Assembly: GCA_029378245.1 (NCBI GenBank)
Contig: JARKIF010000011.1
Location: forward strand, 1,488,001 to 1,552,000
Reading direction: 5' to 3'
Length of the DNA stretch: 64,000 bases
From: Roridomyces roridus
Lineage: Eukaryota; Basidiomycota; Agaricomycetes; Agaricales; Mycenaceae
A program made the translations under genes and the position numbers. Position 1 is the first letter of the stretch; every line of letters begins with the position of its first letter. Below the pieces are notes generated by a model. That model made no database searches. It was not told the origin of the DNA and was given only the letters and a program-made list of their open reading frames with translations. This document shows positions 21,148-31,719 of this stretch, one piece after another.

Positions 21148-21965
21148 ATGTCGTCTGCCCCTCGCCCTCGACCCCGCAGAGCGTTTGTTGCATGTCTGGG
21201 ATGCAGGAAGCGCAAGGTCAAGGTATGCTACAGTTATTTCCATCCCAAAAAAATGTTGTGAAATTATATCGTCACCGTCAGTGCGAACAGAACACCGAGA
21301 ACGCGGCCTGCGTACGGTGTGCGAAGAAGGGCGCACAATGCGAATTCGAACAGTTCCCTTCGGACCTCCCACCTCAAGTTCAGGAGTTTGATTCTACGCC
21401 AGTATCATTCAATCCAAGCCTGTTCAACCAGGAGCCTCGATCGGACTGGTCCAGGCCCCTGGATGTGAATGGCCAGTCGGGAAACCATGGCCGAATACCC
21501 AGCGCATCTTGGTGTCCAGATGACTACGGGCGTCCCCCACCGATCCCGCCCTCCGCCCGCCCACACTGGCCAAACAACCACTCGCTGTACGATTCATACA
21601 CGCAGAGCGCAGACGTCGGTCCTTTCCCCAAGCCAATCTCGCCAGTTGATCCAAGCCCAGAACCCCCATATTTTGACGGTCCGCCCCGCTTGCAGCCTGA
21701 TGCGGCCCAGCGCGGCTTGTCTGGGAATAATAATAATAATCCGCAGCAACGGGCACACGCACAGGAATGGCCGGCGCCGCAGTCACAGCAATCATGGATG
21801 TACGCAGTCGTTCATCTTTCCTTTGACTGGCCATGGCTGATCATGCATATGACTCACGACACCAGTTTGAATTCACCGCCCATGGCCATGGACTGCGCTT
21901 GCCAACCCGGAGAATCATGCCCGTGTGCGCAGCATGTCCAGATGTACACATTTCCAAGTCTATAA
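21148..21965 (+). CDS. Small Zn2Cys6 binuclear-cluster protein
   Basis: Three exons (introns 21223-21281 and about 21800-21866) give about 230 residues. The first junction completes the zinc cluster CLGCRKRKVK-C-EQNTENAA-C-VR-C-AKKGAQ-C, that is C-x2-C-x6-C-x8-C-x2-C-x6-C, preceded by the basic leader SSAPRPRPRRAF. Fungal Zn2Cys6 proteins bind CGG half-sites as transcription regulators. This one lacks the usual 300-residue middle homology region. Instead it has a Pro/Ser/Asn-rich tail and a second cysteine-rich end, CACQPGESCPC. Such short forms are frequent in Agaricomycetes. The last intron (donor GTACGC) is needed to avoid a frame full of hydrophobic noise and restores the Cys-rich ending. 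Confidence 0.75.
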
Positions 21966-22262
21966 ACGTATCGTCAATTCAATCTGAGTTGGACAACGGT
22001 GCGCGCGATCTCGGTCTTGGCGACGCGGATGAAACAAATCACTATGACGAGGGGAAACAATCGAAGCGATGGGGAAGGGTTGCGACTCGCGGGAAAACTG
22101 AAATCGAGTCCAACAGAACTTGTCCAAGCGACGAGCGTAGATTGGAGCCTCACGACGAATCGATCACATCGGTAGCCACACGATTCTTCAACGCCTGGGT
22201 CCGCGAGGAGCTATCCAGAGGCGGAATCAGCTGTCCCCGTCCGCTTTCAAAAGTTGAACCAC

Positions 22263-22738
22263 TCACCGCGGCACGGCAGGTCCCCACACGTAATCCAGCG
22301 TCCGTGGATTCATAACTGACGCGTTGAGAATCATAGCGGTAGGAAACGCCATGCAATATTTTCGCGTGATCCACCCCGCGGGGAGGGCGGTACAGACCAG
22401 CGGACCCAGCATTGCGACCTTACGTTGCCAGGACTGCTCGTCGTCCGGTAGCCAACCCCGTTGCACAGCGTATTCGGCGCCGAATACCGATGCGGCTATG
22501 GACCGTTGACGCCTCCAGTTGTGAGAGCACCGAGGCGCGTGGCTGAGAAGGCGTTGGAGAGTCGTTGACCCTGTGAGGACGGATATATGCGAAAGAAATG
22601 TGAGATGTGAGCTTGACAAACCGCTGGACCGCGCAGGAGTCCTGCAGCCGCGAATGTAACACCTCCACTCGCCGCGCCAAGGAGAAACGCCGTCGAGCCA
22701 ATCCCAATGATTGATGCACTGCGCGTCGGCATCATCAT
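22263..22738 (-). CDS. Hypothetical small membrane protein (exons partly unresolved)
   Basis: The minus strand from 22738 encodes MMMPTRSASIIGIGSTAF followed by a Gly/Ala-rich hydrophobic segment (LLGAASGGVTFAAAGLL), a likely membrane helix. A GTTTGT donor then follows (about 22625). The downstream exon continues as QRLSNAFSATRLGALTTGGV, and a later frame carries WQRKVAMLGPLVCTALPAGW. I cannot place every splice site, so the end is uncertain. No known family was recognised. Confidence 0.45.
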
Positions 22739-24230
22739 CGCGGCGAAACTCGGCAGTCAATCACTTACATCAATGTGCGTTCCGGGTCAAATCGACCGGT
22801 GGTAGGATCGTATCTCTGGAGACTTTGGATGCCTGGCATACTGGATTGAGTGGGTTGGAGGAGCGAGGTAGCGGGTGTACGTGAGTGCGTCGTTTATAAG
22901 CTGCATGGGTGTGTGCCGAGGGAACGCGTAATGTGATGCCGGCGACAGGTGGTTACGATTGGCAGTGGCATGCAAGATTCCATACCCAGGCTACTTTCAC
23001 CTGGGAACCTGAGCGGCCCGGATTGTCACCAGATCGCAAAAGAAGGATTCCAATCAGGCTCAGGTCGCCCGAGAATCTAGACGAGTGGTGTGCGGCCAGT
23101 GGTGCCGACAACAGAGCAGATGAATCCAGCCTGCCATCCGCAGCTTGTGCGCAAGGCATGCGACAGGTGTGATCAAACATCGGCTTTAGAGGAAGATCGG
23201 GGCGCGGCAAGCTGGGTGTGATGTGGTGGGAGAAAGAGAAAGAGAGAGGTGATCGATCATTGCATCATTCATCGCATCAGTGACGTCGCGCATCTGATTG
23301 ACGAATCCCAGTTCAACCAAAGTTCAACGGATTTTTTTTGCCAATGTCCCGATCGCAGTGAGTCCATAGTATGAAGCCGCCGTCGAGTCCCGGAGAGGTG
23401 CTTGAATCAAGTCGATGACACGCTGGCCCCAGACAGCCCGTGCGTCTGGAAGCCTCAGTCTCGGCGAAACTTGTTTTGAACTTGCTACTTACTTACTTGC
23501 GGCTCAAACTGTGAGGATACGGGGTTCTTAGCGAGTGTTGAAGATTTTGTTGTTGATTTAGATTTGCACGTGGTTTGAGTCAATGAAATCTACGTTGTTG
23601 AAATGTATGCTGCTCTATGTGGCCGTCAAGGCCCTTGCCCTGTTTATACTTCGGGAGTGGGCCGACGCGAAGCCCGCAGACCAACTACTTTTTTCTTTAA
23701 CAGGATTGATGAATTTGATGTGACTGGGCCGGTGATTGGTTCTGCATTATGCAATGTTGGATGAAACAGGACTCAAGTCTCAGAGAATTGTGGCCAGGCC
23801 GTTGTGGCCGTGCACTCTCAAAATTGAGGGAGCCGCTCATTGAGAGTCATTCCATAAGCAGACTTGGGAAGAAAGATACAAGTTTGCTTCGAAACTTCTA
23901 GGCACCGCCAATATTATCAACACCCCCAAATCATAACGCTGTCGCATTTCGACGTTCCCGAAATCCAGCCGATATCTCCCAATCCCTTCTTGACGCATGA
24001 GGTCCGTAGATGTATGTTGGAAGTGCAATCACACTTGAGGCGGGATAGGACGAGCTTGGTAATATACTGCGGACTGTAAGCTACTTTGTAAGATACTGCG
24101 GTGCAGTTGTACGGACTCGAACGGACGCGGAGTAGTACGGAGTAGGACTAGGTAAGTTCAATCCCCTCAGACGTTGTACTTCTGTACACTCACAAAGGAT
24201 ATTTGGTTCATCAACATACAACAATGTATG
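22739..24230. other. Mostly non-coding; one tiny possible secreted or membrane peptide
   Basis: A 47-codon plus-strand frame at 23584-23727 begins MKSTLLKCMLLYVAVKALAL and is hydrophobic at its start. It has no known match and may be chance. A minus-strand T-loop-like GGACTCGAACGG occurs at about 24116. Otherwise nothing was recognised. Confidence 0.3.
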
Positions 24231-27200
24231 CTACAACGAAGGCAACACCGCCAGGTAATTTGCGGGCACGACTGGAACCCATCAGTTCAGAAGAAGCAAA
24301 GAAGAAGTAACAACTCACTGCCGTACGCCCCGTCTTTCTTCGTAGCCCGCCACCACTTGCTTGCCTGATGCTTGATCTCCAATATCTCGTTCCTTTCAAA
24401 GGACAACTCGTTTGGGTCATCAGGCGATGCTATGTCTGTTGTGGGTGAAATTTGGAAATCAGCATCAAAGGTAGAGAACAAAGCAAGTTCAACGCAACAT
24501 GTGTGGAGTGCCCGCGCGCGTATGGTGGGCTCGTCATCATCGTACTCGTCGTCGACAAGAGTCATTGTCGGTTTCGGACTCCCGCCAAAGATATTCCACC
24601 TGCGCTTCTTCTTTGAGGCATAGAGGTCAGGGGTGATCGCAGGTGAGGACACCGGCCACTTCGTTGCAGAGGTGATGTATGCAACGGTAGCATCAATATA
24701 TTCCTCCTTGTTCTCCTCCGTGACGAAAATCTTGCGGCCATCGAGCACGAGGTCGACTGTGACCCCGACGCGCTTGTCAATCATGGAGAATGTTTGGTAT
24801 GTGATGTCGGTGATATCGTTGTTCCTAATTCAAAGTCAATCGAGAGGAAGAAGCGCGTCAGAAGGAAAGGTGACATACAGCATCCAAGTTAAGGCACCGT
24901 AAATCTGCCGATCCATAGTTCCCAGTTTTTTCCAGTCGGCGATCTTTTTCTCGTGCCGCGAGAGGCAGTGGAGCACCATCGCGGAGACATACTTCCTCTT
25001 GTTAAGCTCAGTGACGATGACCTCACGGCCGTGTGGGATGAGATCGGTTCCACGGTTACCAGGTATTGCTTCTCTGTCTGCACTAACCCAAGCCCATCAT
25101 TCAAGTTTTCCCTGAGACTTTCCTTCTTGAAGGCTGTCTCGGTCACAGAAAATCTCCTGTCACTGTCATCCGTGATGACATTCTCCCTGAAGATGATTCA
25201 ATAACACTCGCTTCTTGACCAAGATGCAACACTGGTACGCACAAGATGCCTTTGAGCGAGACTTGAAGTTCGTCATCGAGCCCAGCCAAATTTTCGATTG
25301 CTTCTTCCGCATACCGCGCACCGAAATGGGATAGAATAGCGTCGAAGTACTGCTGTTTATTTTGCTCTGTGACGACTATATTGCTGCCGTTGGGGACGAG
25401 GTCGATGGTGAGAGTTCCAGCGCCCTGGGCCTCGGTCAACGTGAACGTCTCGTGAAAGATGTGGGTAATGTCGTGCTCGCTGAGTAGTACAAGTTAGATT
25501 TTGACGGGAGGGAATCGAGTGAAGAGACGTACGCCATCCATTCGAGCCCACTGCACAAATCAGCATCCACTCCAAGGTTCTTCAAATCAGCTAGGTTTCT
25601 CGGGGGAATGATAAGAGGACCATGTCCGATGGGTATGACGGCTTTACCGGGAGACTCCCCACGCCCAGGATCGACTGGCTCAACAGATGCGGGAGTTGAG
25701 AGAGGAAGTCCGAGACGTGGGGGCGTCAGCAGGATTCTTTCCTGATTCCGACGGGAGTCGGGGGCAGTGCAGGAGAAGGCTGCGGGGCTGTTCGACCGGA
25801 CGTGGAGGCACAAGGTCTAACAGATGCGGGAATCAGCGTACGATCGTCAGACAATGAAGGGGACACCGGTCTACGTGGCGGCGGCGCAGACCGAGCCATG
25901 AGTAGGATTTTGATTGTATCATGGATCTGCCTGGACGTTGGGCGTGCCCTGGCATCCTTTTTCCAGCACTTCTCCGCGAGGTCCCACACGCCATCCGTCA
26001 ATCGAGGACAGTCATCCTCGTCGGGCCGTTCCGGGCGCACGTCCAACCGACATACCAGCTCGATGAAATCGCCGTAGGGTACGGCCATGAGTGGTATCTC
26101 GTCAGTGTACAACTAGATCGTGCTTTGAGCACACCAGGACAGAGAGTAAAGGGAACGCACCTCGTATAACGTCATCCCGAACGAATATATATCTGTCGGC
26201 GGCTTCGGCAGCGCGCCTGTAAGCAACTCGGGCGCCATCCAGTTCCGACTGCCGGATACTACAGGACTGTTCGTGGTCGTCCGACTTGTCATATCTGCCT
26301 TGATCCTAGTGAGACCGAAGTCGCAGAGCAATGCGCGACCAGAGTCTTCGACGAGGACATTGATCTTTTTCGACGTCAGTAAAAATGAGTCCGAGCAGTG
26401 TGGCTCATACTCCTTTGAGATCGCCGTGGCATATCTTTCTGGCATGCAGGTATTCCAGACCAAGCGATATGTCACGGAGCTACAGGAAGCCGTCGGATTG
26501 TTATTTAACGTGCAGAGAGAACAACTGACGATCAGCGGCGGATCCCAGTCTTGTCGAAGACGAAGGAACTGCCTCGCATTATAAGACAGAAGCGGCATGA
26601 CAACGAATGGTTTATCGTCCAGGGTGTTCGCCCCAAGAAATTGAAGGATATTGGGATGTCGAAGCGTCATCCAGATCTGTACCACAAAAATATTAGACGG
26701 AATGAGGATTCCAACGCGGTGAACTTGCATCGATTTCATGACGCAGCATCTGAGTATTTGTTATTCACAGTCCAGTCAGCCGAACAGAGTCGACGTACTT
26801 GCACATTTGCAGCCACGCCAGACTCGTTTCGAATCATCTTGATGGCGACCTCGGTCCGATTCCAAGTGCCCTGAAAAACGGTGCCACTGCTCGTGAGGTC
26901 AGCATCGGATGAGGGCTGGAATCATACCAACTTACAAGCCACCCACCCCAATCTCCTCGCCAAAATCCACGTCAAACGGCGAGACCATCCAATTTTCGAG
27001 CTTGACTTGCTGACGGCTGGTCGAGGCGAGGTATTGTAAGGTGTGCGAGTAGAACCTTTGCTCCGGTGCGTTACGACCGCGGTTCTCCTCTATACGTCGT
27101 TCGATGGAGACCATCATAGCGAGCATATTCTTATGATTTATGTCTGCCCATAGGGATCAAGTTCGCGACTGCGTGAATAGAAGTGGACTCACCGAGCTCC

Positions 27201-27792
27201 CGTCTCAGCTCATTGTGATTGTTCTCCAGTTCAGAGAATCGCGAGGCAAGGGTTTGTGCATCATCCAGTCGCGCGCGCTCGTTGTCTCGTAGCATTTGCT
27301 GTATATTGAGCGAGGCAGACACCTTGGGGAGATGAGCACGGCCGAGTCGTCGATGAATCCAATCCCACCTGAAATGAATTCATCGTCATACTGATGCGAC
27401 GGTAGAACAAGTCAATCGAAGCCACGCGTGCGTCCGCCTGGAACAGCGCCGTTAAAAAAGTGCGTTCCTGGTCGAGTTGCACAAATTTGTGGATATCATT
27501 CAAAAGGCTGGGTAGAACATGATCAGCAAGCCCCCGGTCAAACAGATGCCTACTCCATGAGATCCTTGAGCGGCTTTCGACATGATTCGGGGGATAGTCT
27601 TTCGCCCTTGAATTCCCCCTGCAATGCTGCCAGCAGCTGTGCGACAGCGTTGGCTAAGACGACGAGTGGTCTTTTGCTCGCACGGACGGTCTGGACGGAT
27701 GAGTAGATGAACTCGAAGACGGTGTACGCGGGATGAAGACCCGGGACTGGGGTCGCGCCGGTCAGAATGTTAAGGGCGGCGTCGAGGGACAT
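24231..27792 (-). CDS. MLKL-like N-region + TKL kinase + HECT N-lobe-like repeats + SH3
   Basis: Many short introns; the protein reads as follows. (1) A helical N-terminus from about 27792, MSLDAALNILTG through HKFVQLDQERTFLTALF and the coiled LNIQQMLRDNERARLDDAQT, resembles the four-helix adaptor region seen in fungal MLKL-like kinases. (2) A kinase domain: glycine loop GVGGFGTVFQGTW, VAIK lysine, RHPNILQFLGAN, catalytic HGDLKGINVLV, CDFGLTRIKAD, WMAPELLTG, and the C-lobe AEKCWKKDARARPTSRQI. All catalytic residues are present. (3) A Pro/Ser linker with one unresolved junction near 25750. (4) Three repeats (about 25600-24680) resembling the HECT N-lobe, for example LEWMAEHDITHIFHETFT with DLVPNGSNIVVTEQNK, then DLIPHGREVIVTELNKRKY, then WMLNNDITDITYQTFS with DLVLDGRKIFVTEENK. 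(5) A C-terminal SH3: ASPDDPNELSFERNEILEI, KWWRATKKDG, YGIVPANYL, ending at 24231. The start could lie further upstream (see 28158-28394). Confidence 0.8.
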
Positions 27793-28157
27793 GGTGGGCG
27801 GGAAGAAGAGCTGGGTGACAGCTGTCATTAATGCAACGCAATATTCGCCGAGCTGCCCGTGCATCAATTCAAACGCGCGCCTTGTATTCTCGTCGCGACA
27901 CGGGCTCTGTCAACGTTTCCAACAACCTTGTTCTCAATGTATTTCCCTTGTTCCGTCGAAGGACAGAGGGGCCGGTACATAGCTCAACAAGTCACTGGAC
28001 CCGCAGGTCCGCAGCCGGCGGAGTGAGTCACTGGTGTTGGAGGATGGAGGATACGATGCGGGTGCGGCCCCGTCAGAACGGCGCGCGCGTACAGTAAGTA
28101 CTGAGTTTATCGTGAAGTTACTGAGTAGTTGCGAAGGAGGTTGGGCTCGATTATCCT

Positions 28158-28394
28158 CGTTAACGTGCGGGCAGCGGAAGAGTGACGATGTATGCACCGA
28201 TGTGCATCTCCAGAGGAAGGCCGGAGAACAGATCCAGGAAAGTCCCTCCCGACTTCCATTGTGTGCTGAGGCATCGGCGATTCGGTGTCATCCGGTCGGA
28301 TAGCGGTAAGAGGGGCGACTCCGTCTGACTCCGTCCGAGATGCAGGAGGATGGTGGGAGGTGATTTGTGATTGATCGGGATATGGATCAGTCAT
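28158..28394 (-). CDS. Possible upstream exon or separate small gene
   Basis: An open minus-strand frame from an ATG at 28394 (MTDPYPDQSQITSHHPPASR) has coding-like codons and a Pro/Ser/His-rich disordered product. It may be a 5' exon of the kinase gene or a separate transcript. No domain was recognised. Confidence 0.25.
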
Positions 28395-29336
28395 CGCGAT
28401 CCTCTGCCAGTGCAAGTTCAGGGAACAACGATAACAAGTCGCGGCTACTTTCCTTATAATTCCAGGGCAACTGTCCGGGTCAAAGCATAGAATCTGCGTC
28501 GCCGAGGATTGCCGAGGACCTAGAGTCCGGTGCCGAGTGAGGTGCAAATGATCTTCCCTCTTGTGTCGCGACGAAGATCTCGATCCGTTCGTTCGGCATT
28601 CTCCAAAATCAAATTCTCTTGATGTTTGTATTGAGTTGTTTATCTTCGGCTTTCTTCCGTACCACCACGACGCACTCGAATAGTAAGGGTCGTTTGATGC
28701 TCGCTCTCGGCCAACTCTCGGCTTCACTGGCTAGCGCATTCACTACTCCACCGTCGCTCTGTGAGTGGGAATTTGAAATTGAAAACGTGCCTGCGTAACA
28801 CTTGAAGAGTGCAACGATACTACTTTCAGCTGGGTACGTAGTTCGAGCCTATCGATCACCCCTCAAGGCTCGTCCTTTACAGCCATCACTGCGCTCTCCG
28901 AACTCGTTCTCGGCTGGCAACTGGGCGATAACCAGAACACCATCGCCTTTCCTCGGGGGCGTGTGCCAGCGAGCTCTCCATCAGCAAAACCGACAGCACC
29001 TCGAGCTCCACAAGCAGCACGGTTCCACCGGAAAACAGGCTCCGTCAGCATTGGATTCTCTCCTCTTTGCGCTCTTCCATCAATCAGCTCTCAGAGTCTG
29101 TATCCCCACGTGCGCGATTCAGGATCGCTAAGGTGATGGTGAATCTCCGCTCTACTCTGGCCCCATGACGTGAGACTGAATACACGAATTACAACGAGTG
29201 GCGCTCAGTATTCACAGGCAATCAAATCATGCGCCGGCGACGGGTAAGTCCGTGTCGCTAATCCTCTTTTGTTGATAAGGCATGCACCTGTTGTTGTATA
29301 TATTTTCTCTCAGCTCCACACCGCTCTATCATCGCA
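28395..29336. other. Intergenic between kinase and P450, no gene seen
   Basis: This is the divergent promoter region for the minus-strand kinase and plus-strand P450. A frame at 28802-29131 shows no family signal. TATATATT at about 29298 lies about 40 bp before the P450 ATG. Confidence 0.45.
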
Positions 29337-31418
29337 ATGTCGTTCTCCTTCCCCACCCTCCTCCTCGCCGTCTCAGCATTCCTCATCTTCAGCCTCGCCC
29401 GCGCGATATATCTCCTCTTCTTCCATCCCCTCAGCGCCATTCCAGGCCCTTGGTGTGCCTCTCAACTCATCCCTCTTTCCTTCCGTGTTGACCTCGCCCA
29501 GGTACGCGGACATCACCTCGCTGTGGATCACATCCCATATCCTCCGCCTCAAACAATGCAAGACCATCCAAGAGCTGTTCCAGACGTACGGCCCCATCGT
29601 ACGCATTGCCCCGAACAGGGTCGTGTTTTGTGATCTCGGCGCGATGAAGAGCGTCTATTCGACCTGGAAGTTCGATAAGAGTGTGTATTATAAGAGTCTT
29701 GTGATGCAGTGAGTACAAATTGCGCTTATTCTTTTGCTTCGCACTCAGTCGACGACGTAGGAACGACAACGACCATGCGTGAGTATTCCGCTGTCCACGA
29801 CTCGAATATGGTTCATTGCTTTTACAGCATGACCACCCTCCCGCACGCTCAGCATCTCCTGTGCCGCAAAGCATACGCTTCCTTCTACGCCCCGTCCAAC
29901 TTGGCCAAACTCCAGCCTGAAATCAGTCGAATTACTGCCCAGATGATTGACGTATTTCCCCTTTCGATTCTCGGCCACCATGAGCTCCATGTTTTTTTGT
30001 AGGCCCTCCACAATCTGCCTGCGCACACCTCGGTAGAAACTCTGTCGCTATTCCGACACGCAAGTCCCATCTTTCCATCAACGGCTCAGAAATTGATGTC
30101 TCCAATGTTTCCTTGCAGCTCGCACTCGACATCATCGTCTGGTCTTCGTATGGATTCCATCACGGCGCTATCGGGAAGTGGGCCGAAAACGCAGAGGACT
30201 CGCTCACTTTGGCCATCTACGATTTCCCCAAACGCGGAGTCTTGGTACGTCTTTGAGTATTATCAGAGAGTGTTGAGATTATATTGATACTGCCGCAGCG
30301 GAGTTTGGTGCCGAAATGGGCGTGGTTTTTCGTCTGCAGGTTTCCCAACGCGCGGCTCAGGCTTTTGTGCGACTCGGCCAGAATCATGGCTGAATTCGTC
30401 GAAGGGCGTGTCAACGAGATGCGCGCGCCGATGAAGGAAAAGGAACCTGCTCGAGACGGAGACGATTCGGACAAGTCGTACATGCTGTCCCGCCTCTTAG
30501 CCTACAAGTTTCCAAGTGGGGAGCCGATGCGTGAAGAGCACGTCATCAGCGAGTGTATGGGTCATCTGCGCGTCTAGTCTTTTTGGATTTCATACCTTGA
30601 ACTCACCACCAACCAGGGTTGCCGGCACGGACACGATGTCACTATCGTTGTCCTTTTTCCTCTGGGAGCTATCGCGCCGTCCGGATATTACACGCAAACT
30701 CCAACAGGAAATCGACACCGCCATGCCCGATCCCAAGGTTATCCCCTCAATTCAAGAACTCAACGGGTTGGAATATTTCAACGCGTTCATTAAAGAGGGT
30801 GAGCCCGTCCAATCTCTTACGTGCCCTACCAAGTACTCAAAGTTACTGCCTGCAGGCCTCCGTCTCTACGGCGCTGTACCCTCCCTCCTCGAACGCGTTG
30901 TCCTAGAGACAGGTTCACCCAAGTACGGCGTGGGCGTGGAGAAGTGCAACCTCCTCGGGTACGACCTCCCGCCCGGCACCATCGTGTCGACACAAGCTTG
31001 GTCAATGCACCGCGACCCAGCCGTCTTCCCCTCGCCCGAGACGTTCCTCCCCGAGCGGTATCTCCCATCACCATCATTGTCAAAGGAGGAGGGGGATTCG
31101 GACCTTGCTGACACCGAGCGGCTCACACGCATGGCAAACCACTTGATCCCCTTCGGAACAGGCTCACGGCTCTGTGGTGGGATGAACCTCGCGCATTTGG
31201 GTCTCAGGATGATCTTGGCTGCTGTTCTGCGAAACTTTCATGTCGAGGCTGCGCCGGGGACGGATGAGAGGAGTATGGATGCGAGGGATAGTTTTGTTCG
31301 TGTCACTTTTCCTTCTTTGTTTTTTTGACTTGGCCCGCTGACCGAGTTGTAGGTGATGTTCCCGGCGTCGGGTGAGTGTAAGCTCATCTTCAAATCGCGG
31401 GGTTGTGCCCTTTCGTAG
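29337..31418 (+). CDS. Cytochrome P450 monooxygenase
   Basis: A multi-exon gene. The N-terminal membrane anchor (MSFSFPTLLLAVSAFLIFSL) leads to the hinge HPLSAIPGPW. The first intron (29453-29501) splices in phase to YADITSLWITSHI. Further exons give YGPIVRIAPNRVVFCD, the I-helix AGTDTMSLSLSFFLWELSRR, and the ExxR motif formed across an intron (KE/GLRLYG). The PERF equivalent is LPERYLP. The heme loop FGTGSRLCGGMNLA contains the cysteine ligand. The last small exon, VMFPASGECKLIFKSRG, ends at the stop 31416-31418. The length of about 500 residues is normal for a class II microsomal P450 that needs an ER reductase. The substrate is unknown. The last donor, GTTCGT, is slightly non-standard. No cluster of biosynthetic genes surrounds it. 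Confidence 0.88.
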
Positions 31419-31719
31419 CCACAATTTCTCAGCCTATTATTACATTCTACTCGATATCTTAGACCATATGGACTTTACCGACGTAATCAATTGAACCTCC
31501 TTCCCGAATTTCCGCTGTGGCACCAGTCCAGCATCAATGAAAACTTCTTTCCCGATGAGCGACTCTCCAAGAACGATTCAAGCAAGCATTAGATGAGTAG
31601 TCGGCATACAAGACAATATAGAATACGTGTAAGTAGATATCGATGATGACGATATAGCACAACAAGAGACAGAAAGAAAGAAACCGCCAAAAAACGACAC
31701 TGGACACACAATTACACCC

